Notes under the pieces: generated by a model | What the model was told of the DNA's origin: nothing | The model's input: the letters and a program-made list of their open reading frames with translations, nothing else | Databases searched by the model: none | Position numbers and translations under genes: made by a program | Source: Bacteroidaceae bacterium | GTDB taxonomy: Bacteria; Bacteroidota; Bacteroidia; Bacteroidales; Bacteroidaceae | Reading direction: 5' to 3' | DNA length: 47,330 nucleotides | Assembly: GCA_016280445.1 (NCBI GenBank) | Contig: JAEEGS010000063.1 | Coordinates: 1-47,330, forward strand | Part shown: positions 34,761-46,089 of the stretch, piece by piece | How the letters are laid out: each line of letters begins with the position of its first letter | How positions within the stretch are numbered: the first letter of the stretch is position 1

Positions 34761-35923
34761 TTACGGTTGTCTGAGTAATACTTGGGTCATGCAATGGGCA
34801 CAGCCATTGCCTTCGGTTAATTCTTTTAGTTTTATATATTCGACCCGAACACCGTGGCTGCTCATGTTATTCTTAAATTCGTCGGATAAGCCTTCTATGG
34901 CAAGAATGTGTCGAGGAGAAATGCAGAGGTAGTTGCTCGCAAAGTTATCCTCGTCTTCATCGCTGATGGGGATGATGCTGACACCTCGTTGCTGCAGGAA
35001 CTGCACAAGACTTCCATCTGTTGTGGTTTGCTGGTAATATCTTTTACCATGTGCACGCGTGTAGATGTCGATGGCTAAATAATAATTGTTTCCCTTTTGT
35101 GCCTGGATTCTGGTTGCGGGCAATGTGACGAGGTTCTGGTCGATGATGTTGAAGTAGGTGTCAAGATGCATTTGTGTGGTGTTGCGTAAAGCATCTTTTA
35201 CCACGACGATGGTGTCGTGTCCGATGGCATCAGCGTTAAGAAGTTCTTCTATGGCATTGCGATTAGTTCGTAATCCTTCGCCGATGAATGAAAGAGTGTT
35301 GAACGGGAGGTAGTCGCCTCCTTCCAGATAAGCATTTTCTCCCTGAATCTTATAAATCACCTTGTGCTCTAATTGCTCATAGCATAGTTCAACCAATGCT
35401 GGCTCATGTTTGCGATGTGTGAGTTTCATCTTCCCGATGATGTGTCCTCTTGGCGTGGTGATGCTTTGGTCACGAGTGAAGTAGAGACCCTTCATGGGAG
35501 GTGTTACAAGAATGTGATGAATCAGTTGCTCTTTGTCCATCTGGCTGATTTCTTTGGAGGAAATCTGTTGGGCAACTGCTTGTAACTTCTCTATAGGGAC
35601 ATTCTTCAGGAGATCGGTCAACTCATACACCTTGATGTGATGTTGCTCTAATGCTTGGATGAACGCAAGATGTTCTTCCTTCATGCTGCTGACATCAAAT
35701 CTTTTCTGTCTTCCGTAAGACCCCTCGTTTTCATCGCCAGGCGTGTGCATAAGAATGGCTTTTGCTTGTTGGTATTCCGCCAAGGGAGTGTAAGGGGCAT
35801 CTTGAACGACATCGTCTGCATGGTCTGTTTCATCGTCAGAACTACATCCTGCCATGATAATGCAGAACGACAATAACAGGTGGAAAGAGAATGATGTCAG
35901 ATGTATAGTTCGAAGATACTTTG

Positions 35924-35927
<4 letters not shown>
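34761..35927 (-). CDS. Arginine deiminase-family lipoprotein
   Basis: 388 residues from ATG 35927, which overlaps the mfd stop by ATGA and gives a lipoprotein signal with lipobox IMAGC (Cys28). The mature protein has the guanidino-modifying-enzyme pattern: LYFTRDQS near 148-155, GENAYLEGGDYLPF with Glu202, MHLDTYF with His254 and Asp256, and GNGCAHCMTQVL with Cys379. These match the Cys-His-Glu-Asp set of arginine deiminase. So it may deiminate free or peptide-bound arginine at the cell envelope. An inserted stretch makes it differ from cytoplasmic ArcA, and substrate is uncertain. Confidence 0.8.
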
Positions 35928-39415
<3,488 letters not shown>

Positions 39416-39430
39416 AAATCATCAAATGAA

Positions 39431-39577
39431 TTATGCTACGCTCATGACCATTCGTGGTTCATAAACTCTGGCAAACAATTGCAAGAAAAACAGCGTGTCC
39501 TTCGAGGGACTAACAAGCCTTTCCTTTAGTTCGAGAATCTTTGATGTCTTGTTGTCGGATGGAGTAGAATCATTCAT
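39431..39577 (-). CDS. Small 48-residue protein upstream of mfd
   Basis: ATG at 39577, TAA at 39431-39433. It encodes MNDSTPSDNKTSKILELKER, then LVSPSKDTLFFLQLFARVYE and PRMVMSVA. The SPSKDTLxFLxxFARxY pattern resembles a short conserved protein I associate with Bacteroidales, though I cannot name it. It ends 15 nt before the mfd start and is on the same strand, so the two may be cotranscribed. Because mfd begins with TTG, this small gene may help couple its translation. No promoter is obvious upstream, where the 125 nt to the PrsW stop are T-rich. Confidence 0.55.
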   Translation of the reverse strand: MNDSTPSDNKTSKILELKERLVSPSKDTLFFLQLFARVYEPRMVMSVA

Positions 39578-39703
39578 AGGCAGTTTGTTTTTTTCTGTTT
39601 TTTCGTCTTTCTATTTATTATAACGAACCCAAAACGAGATTATTATACAAATGCCTACTTTTTATTCTCAAACAGTCATTTTTTTGTTTTCCTTCCAATC
39701 TTC

Positions 39704-40411
39704 TTATGCAGTGCCATCCATCTGCAGTTGTGCCAGAATCTTCTTCTTGCAAATCTTGTGTATCGTCACACAGAAGACAATGAGCAGGACAAAGATGGGC
39801 AGTATGAGGTATTCGTTGATGCCGATGTTCATCACAATGGCGTCGTAGATGCCATGAGCAAGGACGGGTACAGCGAGGATGCAGATGAGGTTCGTGGTCG
39901 TTCTTTCCACAAAATGGTACCGTGCATAATAATAGCCCATCAACACAGCGAAGGCATAGTGTCCAGGCACAGAGAAGAGTGCTCTTCCGATGGCGACGGA
40001 TGCCCAATCGTTCATGTTGTCAAATAAGTAGAGGACATTTTCAGCGGTGGCGAATCCAAGTCCCACGCATACTGAATAGACGATGCCATCGAAGTGTTCG
40101 TCAAAAGAGGGGTTCTTCCGCAGCACCAGCCACAATGCCAACAGTTTAATGCACTCTTCGGGAATGGCTGCCACGAAGAACGCGTCGGCAATGTTCCCTA
40201 TCAGCGATGAGCCTTCCTCGGAGCTGCCAAATAAAATAAAACTGATGGCAAATTCTATCAATGCTGCAGGGATGCAGGTAGCCACACCCAGCAACAGAGC
40301 CTTTACCAGTTCTCCTGTCGGTTCAGGATTCTTGTCTTTTTTCAAAATGTAAACCCAAAGCAGCACGGCTGGTAAAAGTGCTGCTGCCCAAATAATCGGA
40401 ATTGCTGCCAT
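39704..40411 (-). CDS. PrsW-family intramembrane metalloprotease
   Basis: 235 residues from ATG 40411, chosen over a frame 25 codons longer. It has about seven hydrophobic helices and the conserved PrsW motifs: PEECIK (EExxK) near 85, FDGIVYSVCVGLGFATAEN near 104-122, PGHYAFAVLMGYYY, and AHGIYDAIVMN near 185. PrsW-type proteases cleave membrane anti-sigma factors or similar targets. A -7 box overlaps the promoter of mtaB on the opposite strand. Confidence 0.9.
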   Translation of the reverse strand: MAAIPIIWAAALLPAVLLWVYILKKDKNPEPTGELVKALLLGVATCIPAALIEFAISFILFGSSEEGSSLIGNIADAFFVAAIPEECIKLLALWLVLRKNPSFDEHFDGIVYSVCVGLGFATAENVLYLFDNMNDWASVAIGRALFSVPGHYAFAVLMGYYYARYHFVERTTTNLICILAVPVLAHGIYDAIVMNIGINEYLILPIFVLLIVFCVTIHKICKKKILAQLQMDGTA

Positions 40412-40447
40412 TTCTGTTGATAAATGATGAAATAGTTTGTAATGATG

Positions 40448-40487
40448 TTGCAAAGATACGATTGTTTTTCTTACCTTTGCACACAAA
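40448..40487. promoter_or_regulatory. Overlapping divergent promoters for PrsW and mtaB
   Basis: On the minus strand TATCTTTG (40451-40458) faces the PrsW gene. On the plus strand TACCTTTG (40472-40479), with TTG at 40448-40450 21 bp upstream, faces mtaB. The boxes lie within 40 bp, so the two promoters may compete. Confidence 0.5.
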
Positions 40488-40498
40488 GCATGAAATAA

Positions 40499-41812
40499 AT
40501 GATAGATTCGAGTGTATTGCAGGGCAAGAAAGCGGCATTTTTCACATTAGGATGCAAATTGAACTTCGCCGAGACGAGTAGTGTGGCGCAGGAACTGATG
40601 CGTTATGGAGTGAAAAAGGCGCAAAAGGGCGAGGTGGCTGACATCTGCATTGTCAACACGTGTAGCGTGACTGAGGTGGCTGACCACAAATGCCGTCAGG
40701 CAATCCATCGGTTGGTGAAGCAGCACCCTGGAGCATTCGTGGTGGTGACGGGCTGCTATGCGCAGTTGAAGCCGCAGGAAATCATCGAGACTCCTGGCGT
40801 TGATCTCGTGTTGGGCAGCGAACAGAAAGCGAATATCATCCCTGCTATCCTCAATGGCATGACTGGGGCACACACCGTGAAGACTGCGGACATCAGGACG
40901 TTTGCGGAAAGTTGCTCCAGAGGTGACCGCACCCGCTACTTCCTCAAAGTGCAGGATGGATGTAACTACTACTGCACCTACTGCACCATTCCCATAGCAC
41001 GTGGACGTAGCCGTAACGGCAGCATTGCCTCGATGGTGGCTCAAGCACAGCAGGTGGCACAAGAAGGTGGCAAGGAGATTGTCATCACAGGTGTGAACAT
41101 CGGCGACTTCGGACGTTCCACGGGTGAAACCTTTTTCGATTTGGTGAAAGCACTCGACCAAGTGGAGGGCATCGAACGCTATCGTATCTCCAGCATTGAA
41201 CCCAACCTCCTCACCGACGAAATCATCGAGTTCTGTGCTGAATCCCGACGCTTCATGCCTCATTTCCATATCCCTTTGCAGAGTGGTTGCGACGAGGTGC
41301 TGAAACTCATGCATCGCAAGTACGACACAGCCCTTTTCGCCCATAAGATAGAAAAGATTCGCTCCGTCATGCCCGATGCCTTCATTGGTGTCGATGTCAT
41401 TGTGGGCACTCGTGGCGAAACACAGGAGTATTTCGACAAAGCCTACGACTTCATGCAGCACGTCGATGTCTCTCAGTATCACGTCTTCTCCTATTCCGAA
41501 CGTCCAGGCACCAAAGCCCTCGAAATACCCCATGTAGTCACACCGCAGGAGAAGCATGAGCGCAGCCAGCGTGTCCTAGCCCTTTCTGCTCAGAAGACCC
41601 ATGACTTCTATGCCCGATTCATCGGCACCACACGTCCCGTGCTCCTCGAACACGCCTCTCCCCGCAAACCCTTTATGAACGGCTTCACCGACAACTACAT
41701 CCGTGTGGAAATGCCAAATATGCCTGACAAGGACAACCAAATCGTGTCTGTGAAACTCGGAACATTCAACAAGGATGGCGATGCGTTGAGGGGAGTAATC
41801 ATCAACAAATGA
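40499..41812 (+). CDS. mtaB: tRNA t6A37 methylthiotransferase MtaB
   Basis: 437 residues. The methylthiotransferase N-domain has three cysteines in LGCKLN (Cys19), NTCSVTE (near 54) and TGCYAQ (near 82), followed by the radical SAM motif GCNYYCTYCTIP (CxxxCxxC near 147-154). The C-terminal TRAM domain spans about the last 65 residues. The length and GCKLNFAET fit MtaB, which converts t6A to ms2t6A at position 37 of tRNAs decoding ANN codons. Monocistronic, with its own promoter. Confidence 0.93.
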   Translation: MIDSSVLQGKKAAFFTLGCKLNFAETSSVAQELMRYGVKKAQKGEVADICIVNTCSVTEVADHKCRQAIHRLVKQHPGAFVVVTGCYAQLKPQEIIETPGVDLVLGSEQKANIIPAILNGMTGAHTVKTADIRTFAESCSRGDRTRYFLKVQDGCNYYCTYCTIPIARGRSRNGSIASMVAQAQQVAQEGGKEIVITGVNIGDFGRSTGETFFDLVKALDQVEGIERYRISSIEPNLLTDEIIEFCAESRRFMPHFHIPLQSGCDEVLKLMHRKYDTALFAHKIEKIRSVMPDAFIGVDVIVGTRGETQEYFDKAYDFMQHVDVSQYHVFSYSERPGTKALEIPHVVTPQEKHERSQRVLALSAQKTHDFYARFIGTTRPVLLEHASPRKPFMNGFTDNYIRVEMPNMPDKDNQIVSVKLGTFNKDGDALRGVIINK

Positions 41813-41842
41813 TGGAAACAATCACTTTAACTGAATTGTAAC

Positions 41843-42454
41843 ATGGAAAAAGTGAAAAAAATTGAACTGATGCGCAAGCGAATAGAATATTTTTATAATG
41901 AATTTCGTATTCATGCAATGGAGTCGAAATATTATAGTTATTATAGTAAATATTATAGATTTGAAGATTTTGTGACTTTCTCGAAGACTAATTATGAAAT
42001 AGTTAGTTACTGTTTTTATTTGGGAGAGTTTTGCAAAGAAAATAGGAAATGGTTGTCTGATTGTGACTCATGGAGACGTTACAATGTTAATGATGAAATA
42101 AAAAAGAAAATGTATTGTCTCATAAAATCATTGTTGTTTGAAGTGAGAATGATGTATCCTAATCTGGGTGAAAAGAGAATAGAAGAGATAGAAAGACGAT
42201 TGGATGAAAAGTGGTATTTGTCAACAGATCAAGATAAAAATGTGAGTGAAAATGGAAAACAATTCCTAATCTATGCCTTTATGGCAGGGCTGATGAATGT
42301 GGAGGAGCATGAAATTGATGATTTTTGGGAATGGCAAGAGGAAGAATTTAGGGATAATCGAATATCATGTAATTGTTGGGATGACTATACAATAGATGAT
42401 TCTATGTATGATGCATTAGGTGGTAATATGGATGCTTATTGGAATATTGATTAG
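41843..42454 (+). CDS. AT-rich orphan protein of unknown function
   Basis: 203 residues, no signal peptide and no recognised domain. The sequence is rich in Lys, Glu, Tyr and Asp (YYSYYSKYYRFEDF near 28-42; WEWQEEEFRDNRISCNCWDDYT near 165-185) and predicted to be mostly helical. The DNA is visibly more AT-rich than its neighbours mtaB and the next gene, with codons such as ATA, AAT and TAT frequent. This suggests transfer from elsewhere. It starts 30 nt after mtaB. The 191-nt gap behind it has only short palindromes, including GTTCCTTCGGAAC at 42551-42563. Confidence 0.6.
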   Translation: MEKVKKIELMRKRIEYFYNEFRIHAMESKYYSYYSKYYRFEDFVTFSKTNYEIVSYCFYLGEFCKENRKWLSDCDSWRRYNVNDEIKKKMYCLIKSLLFEVRMMYPNLGEKRIEEIERRLDEKWYLSTDQDKNVSENGKQFLIYAFMAGLMNVEEHEIDDFWEWQEEEFRDNRISCNCWDDYTIDDSMYDALGGNMDAYWNID

Positions 42455-42645
42455 CAAAAGATTGTCGTGAATTCGATAAAATCATGCGAATAATTCGAGA
42501 AATCCGCTAAATCTGTTTTATCATCGTGGAGCGGTATGTTTTTTAGACAAGTTCCTTCGGAACGATTGGACAGATTGAGCGGGTAAATCCGATGAGGAAG
42601 AAAAATGAAATGATAAAATGGTTGTAAATACAAAAAGATAGGAAG

Positions 42646-43737
42646 ATGAAACAGTTATTATTTGTCATGCTGTGTTTGCTGAGTTGTCAGGTGCAGGCTC
42701 AGAACAAGCAAGAGCAACTTCAGCACATCCGCAAGATGTATGCAGAGGTCAAGGAGCAGGTGGCTCAGAACGGAAAGAACGGCATGGCACCCTTGGACGT
42801 GAAGATTAGGATTAACGACGGTACGCAGGTGAGTGAAGACTTTATCATCAACGAGGAGACCGAGTTGACCTTCTACTTCAACAAGTACCGCATCAATTCA
42901 GAACTTGACTACCCCGATGCCTCCAGTTGCTATTTCATTGTGGAGAACTGGGGAGCGCATGGACACATCCGCTATCGTGAGATACTCTTCGACCCCAATG
43001 AGGGCAATCTGCTCTTCTGCTACATGAGGCAGGAAACCGATGCGGGGTTTGTGGTGGAGACCCGTTACTATTATGATGCCAACGGACACCTCATCGACCA
43101 GAAGCATAAGGTGGGTGGTTCTGATGCTGAGCCTGGTGCCCACAGTTGGAACAATAGTGAGAGTGAAAAGAAGCAGGCCATGCTCTATCTGGATGCCTTC
43201 GAGACGCTGATGAACGCCAAGGGAAGCACGTCAGTGGCAAGTCGGACGAAAAAGCCCACAACACCCAAGGCCGAAAGACTGGCATCCATACGCAACACCT
43301 ACACGCAAGCCAAGCAGAAGGTGGCCAGCAATGACCAATCGGAGTTGCCACTCGACATGCAGATTGTGATTCGCGACCAGTCGTGGGGACCTCCATCGAC
43401 AACGGAACTGCACTTCTACTTCGAGCCAGTGGTCGGTCAAGAAGGGTTTACAGGCAACAGTTGCTATTTCATCTCCCATCATCGTCATCACAACAACATG
43501 GGCCCCGACCACTATAGCGAATATCTCTTTGCCCCTCAGAGTTCCGACCTCCTCTTCTCCTACACTTCAGCCAAAGAAGAAGGCGAAAAGTTCGAGTGGC
43601 GTTACTACTACGATGAGAACGGAAAGTGCATCGAGGTGAAGACCGATGCCGAGGATACTGATGATGGAGCCGGCGACAAGGCCACCGTTCAGCGGTATCT
43701 CAAACTTTTCAACATGCTGGTCAACCTCTCTGATTAA
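42646..43737 (+). CDS. Secreted protein with two tandem repeats of one domain
   Basis: 363 residues. It begins with a signal peptide or lipoprotein signal (LLSCQVQAQ; both readings possible). Residues about 25-190 and 212-360 are clearly related: LQHIRKMYAEVKEQVA vs LASIRNTYTQAKQKVA, LDVKIRIND vs LDMQIVIRD, ASSCYFI vs GNSCYFI, ILFDPNEGNLLFCY vs YLFAPQSSDLLFSY, and YYYDANGHLI vs YYYDENGKCI. So one ancestral domain was duplicated. Function unknown. It precedes the GT2 gene by 8 nt. Confidence 0.75.
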   Translation: MKQLLFVMLCLLSCQVQAQNKQEQLQHIRKMYAEVKEQVAQNGKNGMAPLDVKIRINDGTQVSEDFIINEETELTFYFNKYRINSELDYPDASSCYFIVENWGAHGHIRYREILFDPNEGNLLFCYMRQETDAGFVVETRYYYDANGHLIDQKHKVGGSDAEPGAHSWNNSESEKKQAMLYLDAFETLMNAKGSTSVASRTKKPTTPKAERLASIRNTYTQAKQKVASNDQSELPLDMQIVIRDQSWGPPSTTELHFYFEPVVGQEGFTGNSCYFISHHRHHNNMGPDHYSEYLFAPQSSDLLFSYTSAKEEGEKFEWRYYYDENGKCIEVKTDAEDTDDGAGDKATVQRYLKLFNMLVNLSD

Positions 43738-43745
43738 ACAGATAC

Positions 43746-44870
43746 ATGAAGAAACTTGCCATTGTCATATTGAACTGGAATGGTGTGGAGATGATGCGCC
43801 AATACCTGCCCACCGTTATAGCCAACAGCGTGGGCGATGTCATCGTGGCCGACAATGCCTCCACCGACGGGAGTGTGGAGATGCTCTTGAAGGAATTTCC
43901 TGATGTGCCCCTCGTGGTGCTCGAACAGAACTTCGGCTTTGCCGAGGGTTACAACCGCGCCTTGGCACAGTTGCCCGACTATGAATATTACCTCCTTCTC
44001 AACTCTGATGTCGAGATACGGCAGAAGGACTGGGATGCACCCATGATTCAGTACATGGACGCCCATCCCGAATGCGCTGCCTGTCAGCCCAAATTGTTAA
44101 AACTGACCCCCACTGACTCCCCCTGTTTAGAGGGAGAAAACCAAGCAGTGAGTTCCCTGAAAACCAACATCCCGAATGGCGTCCCTCCCCTTAACAGGGG
44201 AGAAGGAGGGGTCTTCGAGTATGCTGGAGCCGCAGGAGGTTACCTCGACAAATACGGCTATCCTTTCTGCCGTGGTCGAGTGATGGACACGGTGGAGCAG
44301 GACAAAGGGCAATACGATGAGATTGTGCCATTGCTTTGGGGCACGGGAGCCGCATTGATGGTGCGTGCATCCGATTGGAAGGCCAGTGGAGGACTCGATG
44401 CCCGCTTTTTTGCCCACATGGAAGAGATTGACCTCTGCTGGCGGCTCCGCACCATGGGCAAGTCCATCGTCTGCATTGCTGAGAGCCAAGCCTACCACCT
44501 CGGTGGAGCCACCCTCAATCAGGGCAATCCCCGCAAGACCTTCCTCAACTTCCGCAACAACCTGCTGATGCTCTACAAGAACCTGCCCGACAAAGAGTTG
44601 AAGCCAGTCATGCGGGTGCGTTGCCTGCTCGACTATCTCGCTGCCCTCCAGTTCCTGCTCAAGGGCGATGTGAAGAACTGCTCCGCAGTCTTCAAGGCAC
44701 GTCGTGCCTTCCACAAGATGCGCCCCGACTTCGACAAAGACCGTCGCCACATCCAGCAGCTTCGTCAGAACGACCGAGTGCCCGAACGTGTCGAGTTCTC
44801 CCTCCTCTGGCAATATTACGTGAAAGGACGAAAGACCTTCGATGCACTCATGAAAGGAATGAAACCATGA
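43746..44870 (+). CDS. GT2 family glycosyltransferase (rhamnosyltransferase-like)
   Basis: 374 residues. N-terminal motifs VILNWNGVEMMRQYLP (5-20), VADNASTDGSVEMLL and the NSDVEI DxD-type motif, then ALMVRASDWKASGGLDARFF and EEIDLCWRLRTMG (acceptor/catalytic E/D), define a GT-A glycosyltransferase of the WbbL/rhamnosyltransferase group. It probably adds a sugar to a cell-surface glycan. Residues 120-156 come from a palindromic repeat that reads in frame. Its stop overlaps the regulator gene by ATGA. Donor and acceptor unknown. Confidence 0.9.
   Translation: MKKLAIVILNWNGVEMMRQYLPTVIANSVGDVIVADNASTDGSVEMLLKEFPDVPLVVLEQNFGFAEGYNRALAQLPDYEYYLLLNSDVEIRQKDWDAPMIQYMDAHPECAACQPKLLKLTPTDSPCLEGENQAVSSLKTNIPNGVPPLNRGEGGVFEYAGAAGGYLDKYGYPFCRGRVMDTVEQDKGQYDEIVPLLWGTGAALMVRASDWKASGGLDARFFAHMEEIDLCWRLRTMGKSIVCIAESQAYHLGGATLNQGNPRKTFLNFRNNLLMLYKNLPDKELKPVMRVRCLLDYLAALQFLLKGDVKNCSAVFKARRAFHKMRPDFDKDRRHIQQLRQNDRVPERVEFSLLWQYYVKGRKTFDALMKGMKP
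44105..44213 (+). repeat. 109-bp palindromic element inserted in frame in the GT2 gene
   Basis: Outer ends GACCCC (44105-44110) and GGGGTC (44208-44213) are inverted. Each half has an inner palindrome: CTCCCCC..GGGAG (44117-44136) and CTCCCCTTAACAGGGGAG (44185-44202). The arms are imperfect copies of each other. It encodes about 37 residues between ACQPKLLK and FEYAGAAGG, which look like adjoining GT2 sequence. Architecture resembles the mfd element. Confidence 0.7.
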
Positions 44871-45862
44871 GAACCCTGTTTGCAACATGGATGCTGTGCC
44901 TGCTGTCGCTATGCTGCTGGGCAGGCCGAAAAGACTTCTCCATCGTGGGTGTGTGGATGCTGAAGAGCGAGACAGCGCCCGACGGGAGGGTGACACCCTC
45001 CATCTACACCCAATACACGCGGTGCAAAATCTACGACTCCGACAGCACCTACTACACCGTGCAACTCCATGCCGTGGGTGACGATATGCTCATCATCGCC
45101 CACGAGATGGGCAAGTATCGGCTGAACGACTCCGTCTATATGGAACGTGACAGAGTAATGCCCTTCCACGTCATCGACGACACCACCTTCATCACCGAGT
45201 TCAATGGCTATCAAGAACTCATGGTGCGTTCCAACACCATGACCGAAGAGCGCAAGGAAGAGATACGGCAGTTGGTGCGCAAATATCCCGACGAGAGCGA
45301 AGCGCCCGTCAAGCACTATGTGCTCTCCACCACCGAACGTAAGTTGAAGAACGAGCGCGCCCTGTTTCTATATATAATAATAGGTATGAGTGTGGTGGCA
45401 GTCGGTGTGGCGGTCTATGTCTATCGTCTGCGGAAACGGAAACGTGAGATAGAGAAGAAACTGGCAGAGATTGAAGAGGAACGCGCCTTGCGTCCTGTGG
45501 TGGTGGCCGATGCCATGAAGCAGGTGGAGACCGAGTTCTATCAGTCGGACTACTATATGGCCTTTCGTCGTCGCATCGAGGCAGGGGAGAACATCAAGCC
45601 CACCGAGTGGAAGGAACTGGAGCGGCAACTGAAAGTAGTCTATCCCCATTTCAGCAGCAGCCTTTACAGCCTTTACAACCTCTCGCCCATTGAGTGGCAA
45701 GTGTGCATGTTGCTCAAGATACGCACGGCACCTGTAGAGATAGCTACAGTGTTGAACAAAGATAAGAGCACCATCAGTACCACTCGTCGCCGCCTCTACA
45801 AGAAGGTTTTTGGCAAGGATGGTAGCGGAAAAGATTGGGACGAATTCGTCTTGTCGCTGTAA
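44867..45862 (+). CDS. Membrane-anchored protein with C-terminal HTH (possible regulator)
   Basis: 331 residues from ATG 44867 (ATGA overlap with the GT2 stop; a longer frame inside that gene is rejected). Signal peptide (1-19), a periplasmic domain of about 140 residues, a transmembrane helix near 165-188, a coiled coil (RKREIEKKLAEIEEER), and a C-terminal helix-turn-helix LSPIEWQVCMLLKIRTAPVEIATVLNKDKSTISTTRRRLYKK near 272-312. So it may sense the envelope and act on DNA at the membrane. The HTH resembles LuxR-like tails. Ligand and target unknown. Confidence 0.75.
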   Translation: MRTLFATWMLCLLSLCCWAGRKDFSIVGVWMLKSETAPDGRVTPSIYTQYTRCKIYDSDSTYYTVQLHAVGDDMLIIAHEMGKYRLNDSVYMERDRVMPFHVIDDTTFITEFNGYQELMVRSNTMTEERKEEIRQLVRKYPDESEAPVKHYVLSTTERKLKNERALFLYIIIGMSVVAVGVAVYVYRLRKRKREIEKKLAEIEEERALRPVVVADAMKQVETEFYQSDYYMAFRRRIEAGENIKPTEWKELERQLKVVYPHFSSSLYSLYNLSPIEWQVCMLLKIRTAPVEIATVLNKDKSTISTTRRRLYKKVFGKDGSGKDWDEFVLSL

Positions 45863-45893
45863 TAACATATCTTTCTTATTATAAGACGATTAC

Positions 45894-45928
45894 AAGGAGT
45901 TTGCAAACTATTTGCAAACTCCTTTTTT
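45894..45928 (+). terminator. Rho-independent terminator after the HTH gene
   Basis: AAGGAGTTTGCAAA (45894-45907) and TTTGCAAACTCCTT (45911-45924) form a perfect 14-bp stem with a 3-nt loop, followed by a T run. A near copy of the arm lies at 45946-45965. Confidence 0.85.
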
Positions 45929-45968
45929 GTTTCATCCCGTAAAAGTCAACTATTTGTCAACTCCGATA

Positions 45969-46001
45969 TTTGGAAAGGTGAAGAAGATTGCTCTACCTTT
46001 G
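45969..46001 (+). promoter_or_regulatory. Promoter of the TlpA-type gene
   Basis: TTTG (45969-45972) and TACCTTTG (45994-46001) are 21 bp apart. A leader of about 80 nt follows, containing a tiny frame ATGAACGATACAATGATG ending at TAG. Confidence 0.65.
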
Positions 46002-46089
46002 TGGCGATTTTGATGCTGAAGGTTCAGACCCTCTTCACTTTCATGAACGATACAATGATGTAGGTACAAATTTAAATGAATAAATAAAC

